NCBI GenBank assembly: GCA_900543795.1 | Contig: UQSH01000017.1 | Span: forward strand, 1 to 29,441 | Direction of reading: 5' to 3' | Source: an uncultured Oscillospiraceae bacterium | GTDB lineage: Bacteria; Bacillota; Clostridia; Oscillospirales; Acutalibacteraceae | Length of the DNA stretch: 29,441 bases | Shown here: piece by piece, positions 15,722 to 23,757 of the stretch | How the letters are laid out: each line of letters opens with the position of its first letter | How positions within the stretch are numbered: position 1 is the stretch's first letter | The notes under the pieces: model-generated | Seen by the model: only the letters and a program-made list of their open reading frames with translations | What the model was told of the DNA's origin: nothing | Database searches by the model: none | Made by a program: the position numbers and the translations under genes

Positions 15722-16459
15722 ATGGAAAAGGTGGCAGTTATCGGCAATGCGCCAAGGCGTGAAATTGAAAATCGCTATTCGGGCAGTGCAGAGCTTTGCT
15801 TTAATCCCGAATACGAAAACGAAAAATCAAAAAATGAATATTCGGCGGTGTTTTTAACTAACGGTGCAAGGCAGGAGGACGCTGAAAAATGGATAGGCAA
15901 CGAGCATTTGCGCCGTGCCGAAACAGATAAAGAGCTTTTTGCCGAAATGGATTTCTTCTTCGGCATACCGGAGCGGCTTGAAATAGAAAGAAAATTTCTT
16001 GTTTCACGCCCCGAGGAAAGCCTGCTTGCCTCTTTTCCCGTTTGCGATTTTGTTGAAATCAGCCAGGCGTATATTAATAAACACGGCGAACGCTTTCGTG
16101 TAAGAAAAAGAGGAAAAAACGGCGAATACATTTATATAAAAACGCAGAAAATCAAAATTTCCGATATAAAGCGAACAGAGCTTGAAAGCCGAATCACAAA
16201 AGAGGAATATGAAAACGCCGTTAAAGGAGAAAGGGTTCTTTCAAAAAGGCGTTATCTTATACTTTATAAAAACAAATGCTTTGAGCTTGATGTCTTTGAG
16301 TTTTGGAAGGATATTGCGCTTCTTGAAATTGAACTTAAAAGCGAAAACGAGCAGTTTGAAATTCCGCTCGGAATTAATGTTATCCGTGAGGTTACTCGGG
16401 AGGCGGAATACAGAAATTCGGTTATAGCGCAGAAATACGGGGTGTTTGCTGATGAATAA
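15722..16459 (+). CDS. CYTH-domain protein with an extra N-terminal domain
   Basis: A 245-residue protein. Residues from about 86 form a CYTH/triphosphate tunnel metalloenzyme domain: LEIERKFLV is the ExExK signature, followed by QAYINKHGERFRVRKRGKNGEYIYIKTQK, RTELESRITKEEYENA, KRRYLILYKNKCFELDVFEF and IALLEIELKSE, which supply the alternating basic and acidic tunnel strands. Such proteins hydrolyse inorganic or organic triphosphates or cyclise ATP. The first 80 residues (KVAVIGNAPRREIENRYSG start, SAVFLTNGARQEDAEKW) are additional and look like a small alpha/beta domain I cannot name. It starts three bases after feoB and its end overlaps the transporter gene. Activity and substrate are not decidable from sequence alone. 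Confidence 0.82.
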   Translation: MEKVAVIGNAPRREIENRYSGSAELCFNPEYENEKSKNEYSAVFLTNGARQEDAEKWIGNEHLRRAETDKELFAEMDFFFGIPERLEIERKFLVSRPEESLLASFPVCDFVEISQAYINKHGERFRVRKRGKNGEYIYIKTQKIKISDIKRTELESRITKEEYENAVKGERVLSKRRYLILYKNKCFELDVFEFWKDIALLEIELKSENEQFEIPLGINVIREVTREAEYRNSVIAQKYGVFADE

Positions 16460-17363
16460 GAAAAAAGCAGGTTTGTGCGTTGCAGGTGCAGGAGTTCTTT
16501 GGGGAATAATAAGCCTTTTTGTTAATCCGCTCGGTGCGTTCGGCGTTTCAAGTATGGAAATGGGATTTTTAAGGTTTTTTGTGTGCGCCGTCGTTATGCT
16601 GTTGGCGGTCTTGCTCGTTAATCCCTCTCTTTTAAAAATTAAATTGCGAGATGCTTGGGTGTTTTTGGGAAGCGGAGTTTTAAGCCTAACCTTTTTCAGC
16701 TGGTGTTATTTTACAACTATGATAACCGCAGAGGTTTCTGTTGCCGTTTCTCTTCTTTACACCTCTCCCGTGTGGGTTATGATTCTTTCTGCACTTCTTT
16801 TTAAGGAAAAGCTAAATGCAAAAAAGCTTATCGCAATTATTGCAACCGTTGCAGGCTGCTTTTGCGTTTCGGGAATGCTTTCGGGAGCACAGGCGCTAAC
16901 CGTAAAAAGCTTTTTAATCGGAATCGGCGCAGGAATAGGCTATGCGCTTTATTCTGTTTTCGGCAGATTGGCAATTGAAAAGGGCTATGGCAGTATGACA
17001 ATAACCTTTTACACCTTCCTTTTTGCTGAATTCGGCTTTGCATTTTTTGTTAAGCCGTCGGAGCTTGTGCAAAAATGCGTTGCAGAGCCGAAGATTATTT
17101 CATTAAGCATTGCCTCGGCAATTCTTTGCGGCGTTATGCCTTATGTTTTATACACAATCGGCTTAAAGCATCTTGAAGCCTCCTCGGCGGCTATAATTGT
17201 TGCGGTTGAGCCGCTTGTGGGATGCCTTATCGGCTTTACGGTTTATAAGGAGTCCGCAGGCTTTTTGAAGATAATCGGCATTGCACTTATTTTGGGCTCA
17301 ATAGTTCTTCTTAATCTTCCCGAAAAGGTCAAAGCAAAGCACTCTTCAAAAGAGATAAAATAA
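16452..17363 (+). CDS. EamA/DMT family transporter
   Basis: A 303-residue integral membrane protein of the drug/metabolite transporter superfamily, with two EamA repeats of five helices each (about 5-140 and 150-290). Indicative segments are AGLCVAGAGVLWGIISLFVNPLG at the start, FTTMITAEVSVAVSLLYTSPVWVMILSALLFKEKL at the end of repeat one, and SSAAIIVAVEPLVGCLIGFTVYKESAG in repeat two. It is an exporter or importer of small metabolites, specificity unknown. I chose ATG at 16452, eight bases after GGGGTG; TTG at 16446 is possible. It overlaps the CYTH gene by eight bases and closes the five-gene operon. Confidence 0.88.
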   Translation: MNKKKAGLCVAGAGVLWGIISLFVNPLGAFGVSSMEMGFLRFFVCAVVMLLAVLLVNPSLLKIKLRDAWVFLGSGVLSLTFFSWCYFTTMITAEVSVAVSLLYTSPVWVMILSALLFKEKLNAKKLIAIIATVAGCFCVSGMLSGAQALTVKSFLIGIGAGIGYALYSVFGRLAIEKGYGSMTITFYTFLFAEFGFAFFVKPSELVQKCVAEPKIISLSIASAILCGVMPYVLYTIGLKHLEASSAAIIVAVEPLVGCLIGFTVYKESAGFLKIIGIALILGSIVLLNLPEKVKAKHSSKEIK

Positions 17364-17372
17364 CACATTTTT

Positions 17373-17393
17373 ATAAAAACACACGGTTTTTAT
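17373..17393 (+). terminator. Weak AT-rich hairpin after the transporter gene
   Basis: ATAAAAAC (17373-17380) pairs with GTTTTTAT (17386-17393) around a 5-base loop. Low GC makes termination uncertain; it is the only candidate before the pgk promoter. Confidence 0.35.
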
Positions 17394-17449
17394 TTGAGAT
17401 TGACAAAAAATTGACGAATAACTGCTCAATCTCTGTGAAAAAATATGTA

Positions 17450-17478
17450 TTGATTTTGGTAATAATATAATTTATAAT
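17450..17478 (+). promoter_or_regulatory. Promoter of the pgk-tpiA(-gpmI) cluster
   Basis: TTGATT (17450-17455), 17-base spacer, and a perfect TATAAT (17473-17478). The start of transcription would fall inside the palindrome at 17480-17493. Confidence 0.75.
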
Positions 17479-17479
17479 A

Positions 17480-17493
17480 TTTAGCGTGCTAAA
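17480..17493 (+). promoter_or_regulatory. Palindrome at the pgk transcription start
   Basis: TTTAGC-GT-GCTAAA is a perfect 6-bp inverted repeat one base after the -10 box, where a bound repressor would block initiation. It does not match the CIRCE, Rex or CcpA consensus. No adjacent regulator gene is present. Confidence 0.45.
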
Positions 17494-17519
17494 ATAATAT
17501 TTTACAGAGAGGTACAAAT

Positions 17520-18719
17520 ATGAACGCATTAAACAAAAAAACAATTGAAGACATTGATGTTGCAGGCAAAAAGGTTCTTGTTCGTTGCGATTTTAATGTT
17601 CCGCTTAAAGACGGAGAAATCACAAACGATAAAAGAATAGTTGCAGCTCTTCCTACAATTAAATATCTTATGGAGCACGGTGCAAGGGTTATCCTTTGCT
17701 CTCATCTCGGCAGACCTAAGGGAGAATATAAGCCCGAGTTCAGCCTTGCTCCCGTTGCTGCAAGACTTTCCGAATATCTCGGCAAAGAGGTTAAGCTTGC
17801 AGAGGATGAAAATGTTGTTGGCGAAAACGCAAAGGCAATGGCAGCCGCTCTTCAAGACGGCGATGTTATGCTTCTTGAAAATGTTCGTTACAGAAAAGAA
17901 GAAACGAAAAACGAAGAAAACTTCTCCAAGGAGCTTGCTTCTCTTGCCGAGGTTTTTGTAAACGACGCTTTCGGAACCGCTCACAGAGCACATTGCTCAA
18001 CAACAGGCGTTGCCGCTTATCTTCCGGCAGTTTGCGGTTATCTTATTCAAAAGGAAATCACCTTTATGGGCGGAGCTCTTGCAAATCCGAAAAGACCGCT
18101 TGTTGCTATCCTCGGCGGTGCAAAGGTTTCCGATAAAATCGGCGTTATAACAAACCTTCTCGATAAGTGCGACACTCTTATTATCGGCGGCGGTATGGCA
18201 TACACCTTTATGAAATCTCTCGGCCACCATATCGGCACATCTCTTCTTGAAGAGGAGCAGGTTGAAAATGCCGGCAAAATGATGGAGGATGCAAAGGCAA
18301 AGGGCGTTAAATTCCTTATTCCCGTTGATAACAAGGTAGGTAAGGAATATGATGAAAACACAGAGGCTATGATTGTAAACAGCGATGAAATTCCAGATGG
18401 TTGGATGGGCCTTGATATCGGTCCTAAAACTCAGGAGCTCTTCACAGATGCAATCAAGGGCGCAGGCACAATTATCTGGAACGGACCGATGGGCGTTTCC
18501 GAATGGGATAATTTTGCAGCAGGCACAATCGCAGTTGCAAATGCAGTTGCAGAGTCGGGTGCAATTTCAATCGTTGGCGGCGGAGATTCCGTTGCGGCAG
18601 TAACAAAGCTTGGATTCAGCGATAAGATGAGCCATATCTCAACAGGCGGCGGCGCTTCTCTTGAATTCCTTGAAGGCAAGGAGCTTCCCGGTATTGCCGC
18701 TCTTATGGATAAAGACTAA
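17520..18719 (+). CDS. pgk: Phosphoglycerate kinase
   Basis: A 399-residue phosphoglycerate kinase, the usual length, making ATP and 3-phosphoglycerate from 1,3-bisphosphoglycerate and ADP in the cytoplasm. Clear motifs are the VRCDFNVPLKDGEITND substrate loop, SHLGRPKGEYKPEFSLAPVA, LLENVRYRKEETKNEE, VNDAFGTAHRAHCSTTGV, ILGGAKVSDKIGVITNLLDK and the nucleotide-binding C-terminal IVGGGDSVAAV and STGGGASLEFLEGKELPG. GAGAGG precedes the ATG. It is first in a glycolytic set with tpiA 34 bases downstream. GAPDH, often the upstream neighbour, is absent, and no cggR-like regulator is present. Confidence 0.98.
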   Translation: MNALNKKTIEDIDVAGKKVLVRCDFNVPLKDGEITNDKRIVAALPTIKYLMEHGARVILCSHLGRPKGEYKPEFSLAPVAARLSEYLGKEVKLAEDENVVGENAKAMAAALQDGDVMLLENVRYRKEETKNEENFSKELASLAEVFVNDAFGTAHRAHCSTTGVAAYLPAVCGYLIQKEITFMGGALANPKRPLVAILGGAKVSDKIGVITNLLDKCDTLIIGGGMAYTFMKSLGHHIGTSLLEEEQVENAGKMMEDAKAKGVKFLIPVDNKVGKEYDENTEAMIVNSDEIPDGWMGLDIGPKTQELFTDAIKGAGTIIWNGPMGVSEWDNFAAGTIAVANAVAESGAISIVGGGDSVAAVTKLGFSDKMSHISTGGGASLEFLEGKELPGIAALMDKD

Positions 18720-18753
18720 TTATTAAACAGTGTAAAAAAAGAGGTAACATATT

Positions 18754-19521
18754 ATGAATAAACAGCTTCGTAAAGCAGTTATTGCAGGTAACTGGAAAAT
18801 GAATAACACTCCTGCTGAAACAACGGCTCTCATAAACGAGATGAAGCCGCTTGTTGCAGGTGCCGATTGCGATGTTATCATCTGCGCTCCGTTTGTTGAT
18901 TTGCAGGCGGCTCTTGATGCGGCAGATGGCTCTAATATTAAAATCGGTGCAGAAAACTGCCATTGGGCTCCAAGCGGTGCCTTCACGGCAGAGGTTTCGG
19001 CTCCTATGCTCAAAGCAATGGGCGTTCCTTATGTTATTATCGGTCATTCAGAGCGTCGTCAGTATTTCGGCGAAACTAATGAAACGGTAAACAAAAGAGT
19101 TCGTGCTGCTCTTGATAACGGCTTGAAGGTTATCCTTTGCGTTGGCGAGGTTCTTGCTGAAAGAGAGCAGGGAGTAACCTTTGAGGTTGTAGGCCTTCAA
19201 ACAAAGATTGCTCTTCAAGGCGTAACAGAGGAAGAGCTTAAAAATGTTATTATCGCTTATGAGCCTGTTTGGGCTATCGGCACGGGCAAAACCGCAACCG
19301 CAGACCAGGCAGACGAGGTTAACGGCTATATCCGTTCTGTTATCGCAGAGCTTTACGGCAAGGATGCAGCAGATGCATTCGTTGTTCAGTACGGCGGTTC
19401 AATGAACGCTAAAAACGCAGATGAGCTTCTTTCAAAGGAGAATGTTGACGGTGGACTTATCGGCGGTGCCTCACTCAAAGCAGAGGATTTCTCTGTTATC
19501 GTTAAAGCGGCAAGCAAATAA
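18754..19521 (+). CDS. tpiA: Triosephosphate isomerase
   Basis: A 255-residue TIM-barrel enzyme interconverting dihydroxyacetone phosphate and glyceraldehyde 3-phosphate. Catalytic residues are all visible: Asn and Lys in AGNWKMNN near the N terminus, His in IIGHSERRQYF (about residue 94), and Glu in IIAYEPVWAIGTGKTA (about residue 167). The phosphate-binding QYGGSMNAKNADELL and DGGLIGGASLK segments are intact. AAAGAGGT precedes the ATG. Co-transcribed with pgk; a terminator follows, so most transcripts should end before gpmI. Confidence 0.98.
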   Translation: MNKQLRKAVIAGNWKMNNTPAETTALINEMKPLVAGADCDVIICAPFVDLQAALDAADGSNIKIGAENCHWAPSGAFTAEVSAPMLKAMGVPYVIIGHSERRQYFGETNETVNKRVRAALDNGLKVILCVGEVLAEREQGVTFEVVGLQTKIALQGVTEEELKNVIIAYEPVWAIGTGKTATADQADEVNGYIRSVIAELYGKDAADAFVVQYGGSMNAKNADELLSKENVDGGLIGGASLKAEDFSVIVKAASK

Positions 19522-19576
19522 ATAATCAAGTCAGCGGTTTTTCCGCATTGCCCGCAGGGGTTAAGACCTTGAATTC

Positions 19577-19603
19577 AAGCCCTCCGAGCAGGAGGGCTTT
19601 TTT
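19577..19603 (+). terminator. Rho-independent terminator between tpiA and gpmI
   Basis: AAGCCCTCC (19577-19585) pairs perfectly with GGAGGGCTT (19591-19599) around a 5-base loop, followed by T residues to 19603. It may set a lower level of gpmI relative to pgk-tpiA, or gpmI may have its own start in 19604-19684, where I see no convincing promoter. Confidence 0.85.
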
Positions 19604-19697
19604 AAAAAAGCAACTTTTTAGGGTAACGGTAATAATCCGAACCCGTCAAAAATGCAGTATTAAAGCGATTTATCTCGCTTGCTTAAGGAGGAAACAA

Positions 19698-21224
19698 ATG
19701 AAAAAACCTGTTGTTTTATGTATAATGGATGGCTTCGGTAAAAACGATTCCGAATACGGAAACGCAATAGCAATGGCTAAAAAGCCAAATCTTGATAAGC
19801 TTATGTCAGAGTGCCCGATGACATATATCGGCGCTTCGGGAATGGATGTAGGTCTGCCTGACGGACAGATGGGAAACAGCGAGGTTGGCCACACTAATAT
19901 CGGTGCCGGCAGAGTTGTTTATCAGCCGTTAACAAGAATAACAAAGGCTTTCAGAGACGGCGAGGCAAACTCAAATGCCGCTCTTTGCAAGGCTATGGAT
20001 AATGCAAACGGCAAGGCGCTTCATCTTATCGGCCTTGTTTCTCCCGGCGGTGTTCACAGCCACACAGAGCACCTTTACGGCCTGCTTGAAATGGCAAAGA
20101 GCAAGGGCGTTCAAAATGTTTATGTTCACGCATTGCTTGATGGCAGAGATGTTCCTCCCGCTTCGGCAGTTGAATATCTTGAAGAGCTTGAAAGCAAAAT
20201 GAGCGAAATCGGTGTCGGTAAAATCGCATCTGTTATGGGCAGATTTTATGCTATGGATCGTGATAATATTTGGGACAGAGTTGAAAAGGCTTATGCCGCT
20301 ATGGTTTACGGCGAGGGTATTCATTCCGATAGTGCCGTTGAGGCGGTTAAGGCTTCTTATGAAACAATTGATGAAGACGGAAAGCATTTAACCGATGAAT
20401 TTGTTCTTCCCACTGTTATCGGAAACGACGGCAGAATTAAGGAGAACGACAGCGTTATATTCTTCAATTTCCGCCCCGACAGAGCAAGAGAAATAACAAG
20501 AACATTTGTTGATCCCGATTTCAGCGGCTTTGAAAGAAGAAACGGATTTTTTAAGCTCTGCTATGTTTGTATAACTCAGTATGACGCCGAAATGCCTAAT
20601 GTTGAGGTTGCCTTCGGTCCCGAAAAATTAACAAACACCTTCGGCGAATATATCAGTGCCCACGGTAAAACTCAGCTTCGTATTGCCGAAACGCAGAAAT
20701 ATGCCCATGTAACCTTCTTCTTTAACGGAGGCGAGGAAAAGCAGTATGAGGGAGAGGACAGAATCCTTGTTGATTCTCCGAAAATTTCAACCTTTGATCT
20801 TATGCCTGAAATGAGCGCACCCGGTGTTTCCGAAAAGCTTAACGAGGCAGTAAGAAGCGGAAAATATGACGCAGTAATCGTTAATTTTGCAAACTGCGAT
20901 ATGGTTGGCCACACGGGTATTATCCCTGCGGCAGTTAAGGCGGTTGAAACGGTTGATGAATGTGTAGGCTCTCTTGCACAGGCGGTTAAAGAAATGGATG
21001 GCGTTCTTTTTGTAACGGCAGACCACGGAAATGCCGATAAAATGCTTGATGAAAACGGCGAACCGTTCACGGCGCATACAACAAATCCCGTTCCCTTTAT
21101 TGTTTATAATTATCCCTGCGAGGTTAGAGAGGGCGGAAGGCTTTGCGATATTGCCCCAACAATGCTTAAAGTTATGGGACTTGAACAGCCAAAGGAAATG
21201 ACAGGCGTTTCAATTATCAAATAA
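19698..21224 (+). CDS. gpmI: 2,3-bisphosphoglycerate-independent phosphoglycerate mutase
   Basis: A 508-residue iPGM of normal length, interconverting 3- and 2-phosphoglycerate with Mn(II). It belongs to the alkaline phosphatase superfamily: KPVVLCIMDGFG carries the first metal-binding Asp, GQMGNSEVGHTNIGAGRVVYQ carries the phosphorylated Ser, GRFYAMDRDNIWDR and FRPDRAREITR line the substrate site, and CDMVGHTG plus VTADHGNADKM supply the remaining metal ligands. The open frame extends upstream to 19548 but would run through the terminator. The strong AAGGAGG at 19685-19691, seven bases before ATG 19698, fixes the start. A 6-bp hairpin (AAGCGA ... TCGCTT) lies just upstream of that site. Confidence 0.98.
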   Translation: MKKPVVLCIMDGFGKNDSEYGNAIAMAKKPNLDKLMSECPMTYIGASGMDVGLPDGQMGNSEVGHTNIGAGRVVYQPLTRITKAFRDGEANSNAALCKAMDNANGKALHLIGLVSPGGVHSHTEHLYGLLEMAKSKGVQNVYVHALLDGRDVPPASAVEYLEELESKMSEIGVGKIASVMGRFYAMDRDNIWDRVEKAYAAMVYGEGIHSDSAVEAVKASYETIDEDGKHLTDEFVLPTVIGNDGRIKENDSVIFFNFRPDRAREITRTFVDPDFSGFERRNGFFKLCYVCITQYDAEMPNVEVAFGPEKLTNTFGEYISAHGKTQLRIAETQKYAHVTFFFNGGEEKQYEGEDRILVDSPKISTFDLMPEMSAPGVSEKLNEAVRSGKYDAVIVNFANCDMVGHTGIIPAAVKAVETVDECVGSLAQAVKEMDGVLFVTADHGNADKMLDENGEPFTAHTTNPVPFIVYNYPCEVREGGRLCDIAPTMLKVMGLEQPKEMTGVSIIK

Positions 21225-21258
21225 ACAGAATAAGTAAAGCTTAATTCAAGCAAACAAA

Positions 21259-21294
21259 GCTCCGTAGAAGCTTATAGCTTCTACGGAGCCCTTT
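21259..21294 (+). terminator. Rho-independent terminator after gpmI
   Basis: A perfect 14-bp stem, GCTCCGTAGAAGCT (21259-21272) with AGCTTCTACGGAGC (21276-21289), has a 3-base loop and a CCTTTTGTTTT tail. Confidence 0.92.
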
Positions 21295-21407
21295 TGTTTT
21301 GCCTTCTTTGATTTTCAGCAAAAGCCTTTTCACCCGGCGATGCCTGTCGGCATTTAAATGAAAAATTCGGTTTATTATAATTTATGTTGCCGTTTTTCCG
21401 TGCTTGC

Positions 21408-23150
21408 TTATTGCTCTATGGCGGCCCTTCGAGTGTTTGTGTTCTTGATTTCCTCGTAGGTTTTTTCACTGAATTTCTTTTCTCTGTCGTAGGTATAGAG
21501 TCCGTTTTGCTCCTGCTCCACATCATAAAGCTGTGTATAACAAAATCCCAACATACACCTGTTGTCAAGAATGGCGTCGGTTAAGCCTTTATAGCGTTCA
21601 AGCCATTTTTCCTCGGTTTGCACATCGTCGCCGTAGCCCCACGATTTATATTGCCTGTCAGATTCCCACTTGATTCCACCGTATTCACTTATAAATACAG
21701 GCTCTCCGTTGTATTTCTGCCGCCCCGGATTGTCCTGCAAAACATGTTCGTAAAGCTTGCCGTCTGTAACAATACCTTCATAGCTTTTTCTAAATTCCTC
21801 AAATTCGCCCCGATAATCGTGCACATCGTAAATATCGGTTACAACATGAAAATTGCCGCTTGTGTCTATACAGGGCCTTGTGTGGTCGAATTCCTTTGTG
21901 TATTCATAAACGGTTTTGAGTAACGGGTCATATTGCTTTCTGCCCCTGAAATTCCATGTTTCATTAAAAGGACACCAGCCGATAATTGCAGGGTGATTAT
22001 AATCACGCCGCAACGCTTCGCCCCATTCGTTAAGGAAAATATCAACCGCCTTTGGATTTGAATAATCAAGCCCCCAGTTGGCGTATTCGCCCCATACCAT
22101 ATATCCCATAAGGTCGCAGAAATACAGAAAACGCGGATCAAAAACCTTTTGATGAAGCCGAGCTCCGTTAAAGCCGAGTGCCATTGAAAGCTCAATATCC
22201 CGCATTAATTCCCCGTCATTTTCAGCGGTGTATATTCCTTTTCTGTAAAAGCCTTGGTCAAGCACTGTCCTTTGAAATACGCTTTTGCCGTTCATCATAA
22301 ATTTGAATCCGTCAAGGGAAACATCTCTTAAACCGAAATAACTGCTCACCTTGTCGTTGCCGAATTTTATTTCTAAATCATAAAGCACGGCGTTTCCAAG
22401 CTCCCAAGCCTTGATGTCGCTTATGGGAATTTGAACGATAACAAAATTCGATGCTTCTTCTATGTGCTTTTCGCCCACATTCCTTTCATCAAGATATGCG
22501 TTTATTTCAAGCCTTCCTTTTCCGCATAAATCTAATTCAACGGTTATGTTTCCGTGCTTTAAAGAGGGGGTAAGCTTAAAATTTTTCACATAATCAAGCG
22601 GAGCGTATTCAATATAAACACTTTGCCAAATTCCGGTGGTTCTTGTGTATGAACAGGCATAGGATTTATTTCTGTCGCTTTGCTTTCCGCTTGCAATAAG
22701 GCCGTCTCTGGTGTTGTCCTCGCAAAGTATATATAATTCGTTTTCTCCGTCAACGGCAAATTCGGTTATGTCAAAGCACATAGGCGTGTAGCCGCCCTTG
22801 TGGCTGCCCACCGGCTTTCCGTTGAGTATAACAGTGGTTTTGTAGTCAGCGGCACCGATATGCAAAAACACCCTGTTTCCGTTTGGGGTAATATTTACAC
22901 GCTTTTTGTACCAAACACGGTTTAAAAAGCCTGTGTATCCGATTCCCGAAAGAGTGCTCTCAATACAAAACGGAACATTTATTTTGTGCGTGAAAACCGA
23001 TTGCCTGTAAAAATCCAAAATCTCCTGCTCGTTCAGGAATTTGTAGCATTTGACTGCTTTCTTGCAAAATCCAAAGTCCCATTCGCCGTTCAGACTTTGC
23101 CAGCTTTCCCTTTCGAAAATAGGATTAGGATGTAAACTGATGCTTTTCAT
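21408..23150 (-). CDS. Glycoside hydrolase family 2 protein
   Basis: A 580-residue GH2 enzyme with the three core domains: a sugar-binding jelly roll (about 1-180, with SWQSLNGEWDFGF and RVWYKKRVN), an immunoglobulin-like domain (about 185-275) and a TIM barrel (about 280-575). The acid/base Glu is in IIGWCPFNETW (about residue 397) and the nucleophile Glu in PVFISEYGGIKWE (about 488). No signal peptide is present, so it acts on imported oligosaccharides. The NxKG carboxylate-binding motif of beta-glucuronidases is not seen, so beta-galactosidase or a related activity is more likely. AAGGAG precedes the ATG by seven bases. It is monocistronic; no sugar transporter or regulator is adjacent. 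Confidence 0.92.
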   Translation of the reverse strand: MKSISLHPNPIFERESWQSLNGEWDFGFCKKAVKCYKFLNEQEILDFYRQSVFTHKINVPFCIESTLSGIGYTGFLNRVWYKKRVNITPNGNRVFLHIGAADYKTTVILNGKPVGSHKGGYTPMCFDITEFAVDGENELYILCEDNTRDGLIASGKQSDRNKSYACSYTRTTGIWQSVYIEYAPLDYVKNFKLTPSLKHGNITVELDLCGKGRLEINAYLDERNVGEKHIEEASNFVIVQIPISDIKAWELGNAVLYDLEIKFGNDKVSSYFGLRDVSLDGFKFMMNGKSVFQRTVLDQGFYRKGIYTAENDGELMRDIELSMALGFNGARLHQKVFDPRFLYFCDLMGYMVWGEYANWGLDYSNPKAVDIFLNEWGEALRRDYNHPAIIGWCPFNETWNFRGRKQYDPLLKTVYEYTKEFDHTRPCIDTSGNFHVVTDIYDVHDYRGEFEEFRKSYEGIVTDGKLYEHVLQDNPGRQKYNGEPVFISEYGGIKWESDRQYKSWGYGDDVQTEEKWLERYKGLTDAILDNRCMLGFCYTQLYDVEQEQNGLYTYDREKKFSEKTYEEIKNTNTRRAAIEQ

Positions 23151-23184
23151 TTGCTAACTCCTTAAAAATATTCTCTTGATGTTG

Positions 23185-23213
23185 ATTGTACTATAATCCC
23201 GTGCTGATTACAA
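23185..23213 (-). promoter_or_regulatory. Promoter of the GH2 gene
   Basis: On the minus strand TTGTAA (23208-23213) and TACAAT (23185-23190) are 17 bases apart, 35 bases before the ATG. The stretch 23214-23352 upstream of it holds no gene that I can see. Confidence 0.65.
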
Positions 23214-23352
23214 TATTTTATTCTCACTTTTGTTTTGAATATAATTTTTAAATGCAGTTAATAAGGTAAGAAAAACAATGCACTGTGTATATACCTGCAT
23301 CATAGCATAAGTGAACGGGATTTTTGTATTCAAATAGTTCCCGCCATAAAGC

Positions 23353-23398
23353 AAAAACGCCCAAAAGCCTTGTGCTTTCAAGGCTTTTGGGCGTTTTT
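23353..23398 (-). terminator. Strong terminator of the former histidine kinase operon
   Basis: A perfect 20-bp stem (23353-23372 with 23379-23398) closes the loop TGCTTT. The outer stem is AAAAACGCCC pairing with GGGCGTTTTT. On the minus strand it ends in TTTTT and lies downstream of the kinase remnant. It is symmetrical and could insulate both sides. Confidence 0.9.
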
Positions 23399-23523
23399 CA
23401 TTTTGTTATTTCGGTTGATAATAAAAACTATTTCACCGTGGATATATAATCTATAATCTGCTTTCTTATGGGTTCAAGCGGCTTTGGAAATTTGAAGCCG
23501 AAACAAATGTTACGCCAATGATT

Positions 23524-23682
23524 TTAAAATTCAACCGTAATTGTCGTGCCTTCATTAAGCTTGCTTTCAAGCTTGATTGTACCGCCGTGATAGGCTGCGG
23601 CGTGTTTAACGATTGAAAGTCCGAGTCCTGTGCCGCCTGTTTCCTTGGAATGGCTCTTATCAACACGATAGAACCGCTCAAA
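23524..23682 (-). pseudogene. Histidine kinase C-terminal remnant
   Basis: The last 52 codons of a PhoR-type sensor histidine kinase with the normal end of the catalytic domain: FERFYRVDKSHSKETGGTG (the F and G1 boxes), LGLSIVKHAAAYHGG (G2 box) and a terminal EGTTITVEF. Upstream of FERF (beyond 23682) the reading frame continues only to 23757 and has no resemblance to the N box, the H box or any sensor domain. So the gene is cut at about 23682. It is followed by the strong terminator at 23353. The sequence to the right is foreign-looking defence DNA. The remnant alone cannot be an active kinase. Confidence 0.85.
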
Positions 23683-23757
23683 GCCGTCTGTTGCAACCGA
23701 TTCTTTCTTACTGTTACAACCTGTAAACCTCTTGAAATCATTCCCACTCTGCAACAA

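Noticed and set aside
19548..19697. N-terminal extension of GpmI
   Set aside because: It would have to be translated through a strong intrinsic terminator; ATG 19698 has AAGGAGG and matches the family start.
21408..23150. Beta-glucuronidase assignment for the GH2 enzyme
   Set aside because: The length fits, but the NxKG motif that recognises the glucuronate carboxylate is not seen, so only the family is claimed.
23466..23747. 93-residue frame overlapping the kinase remnant
   Set aside because: Its protein has no family features, while the other frame has clear histidine kinase motifs.
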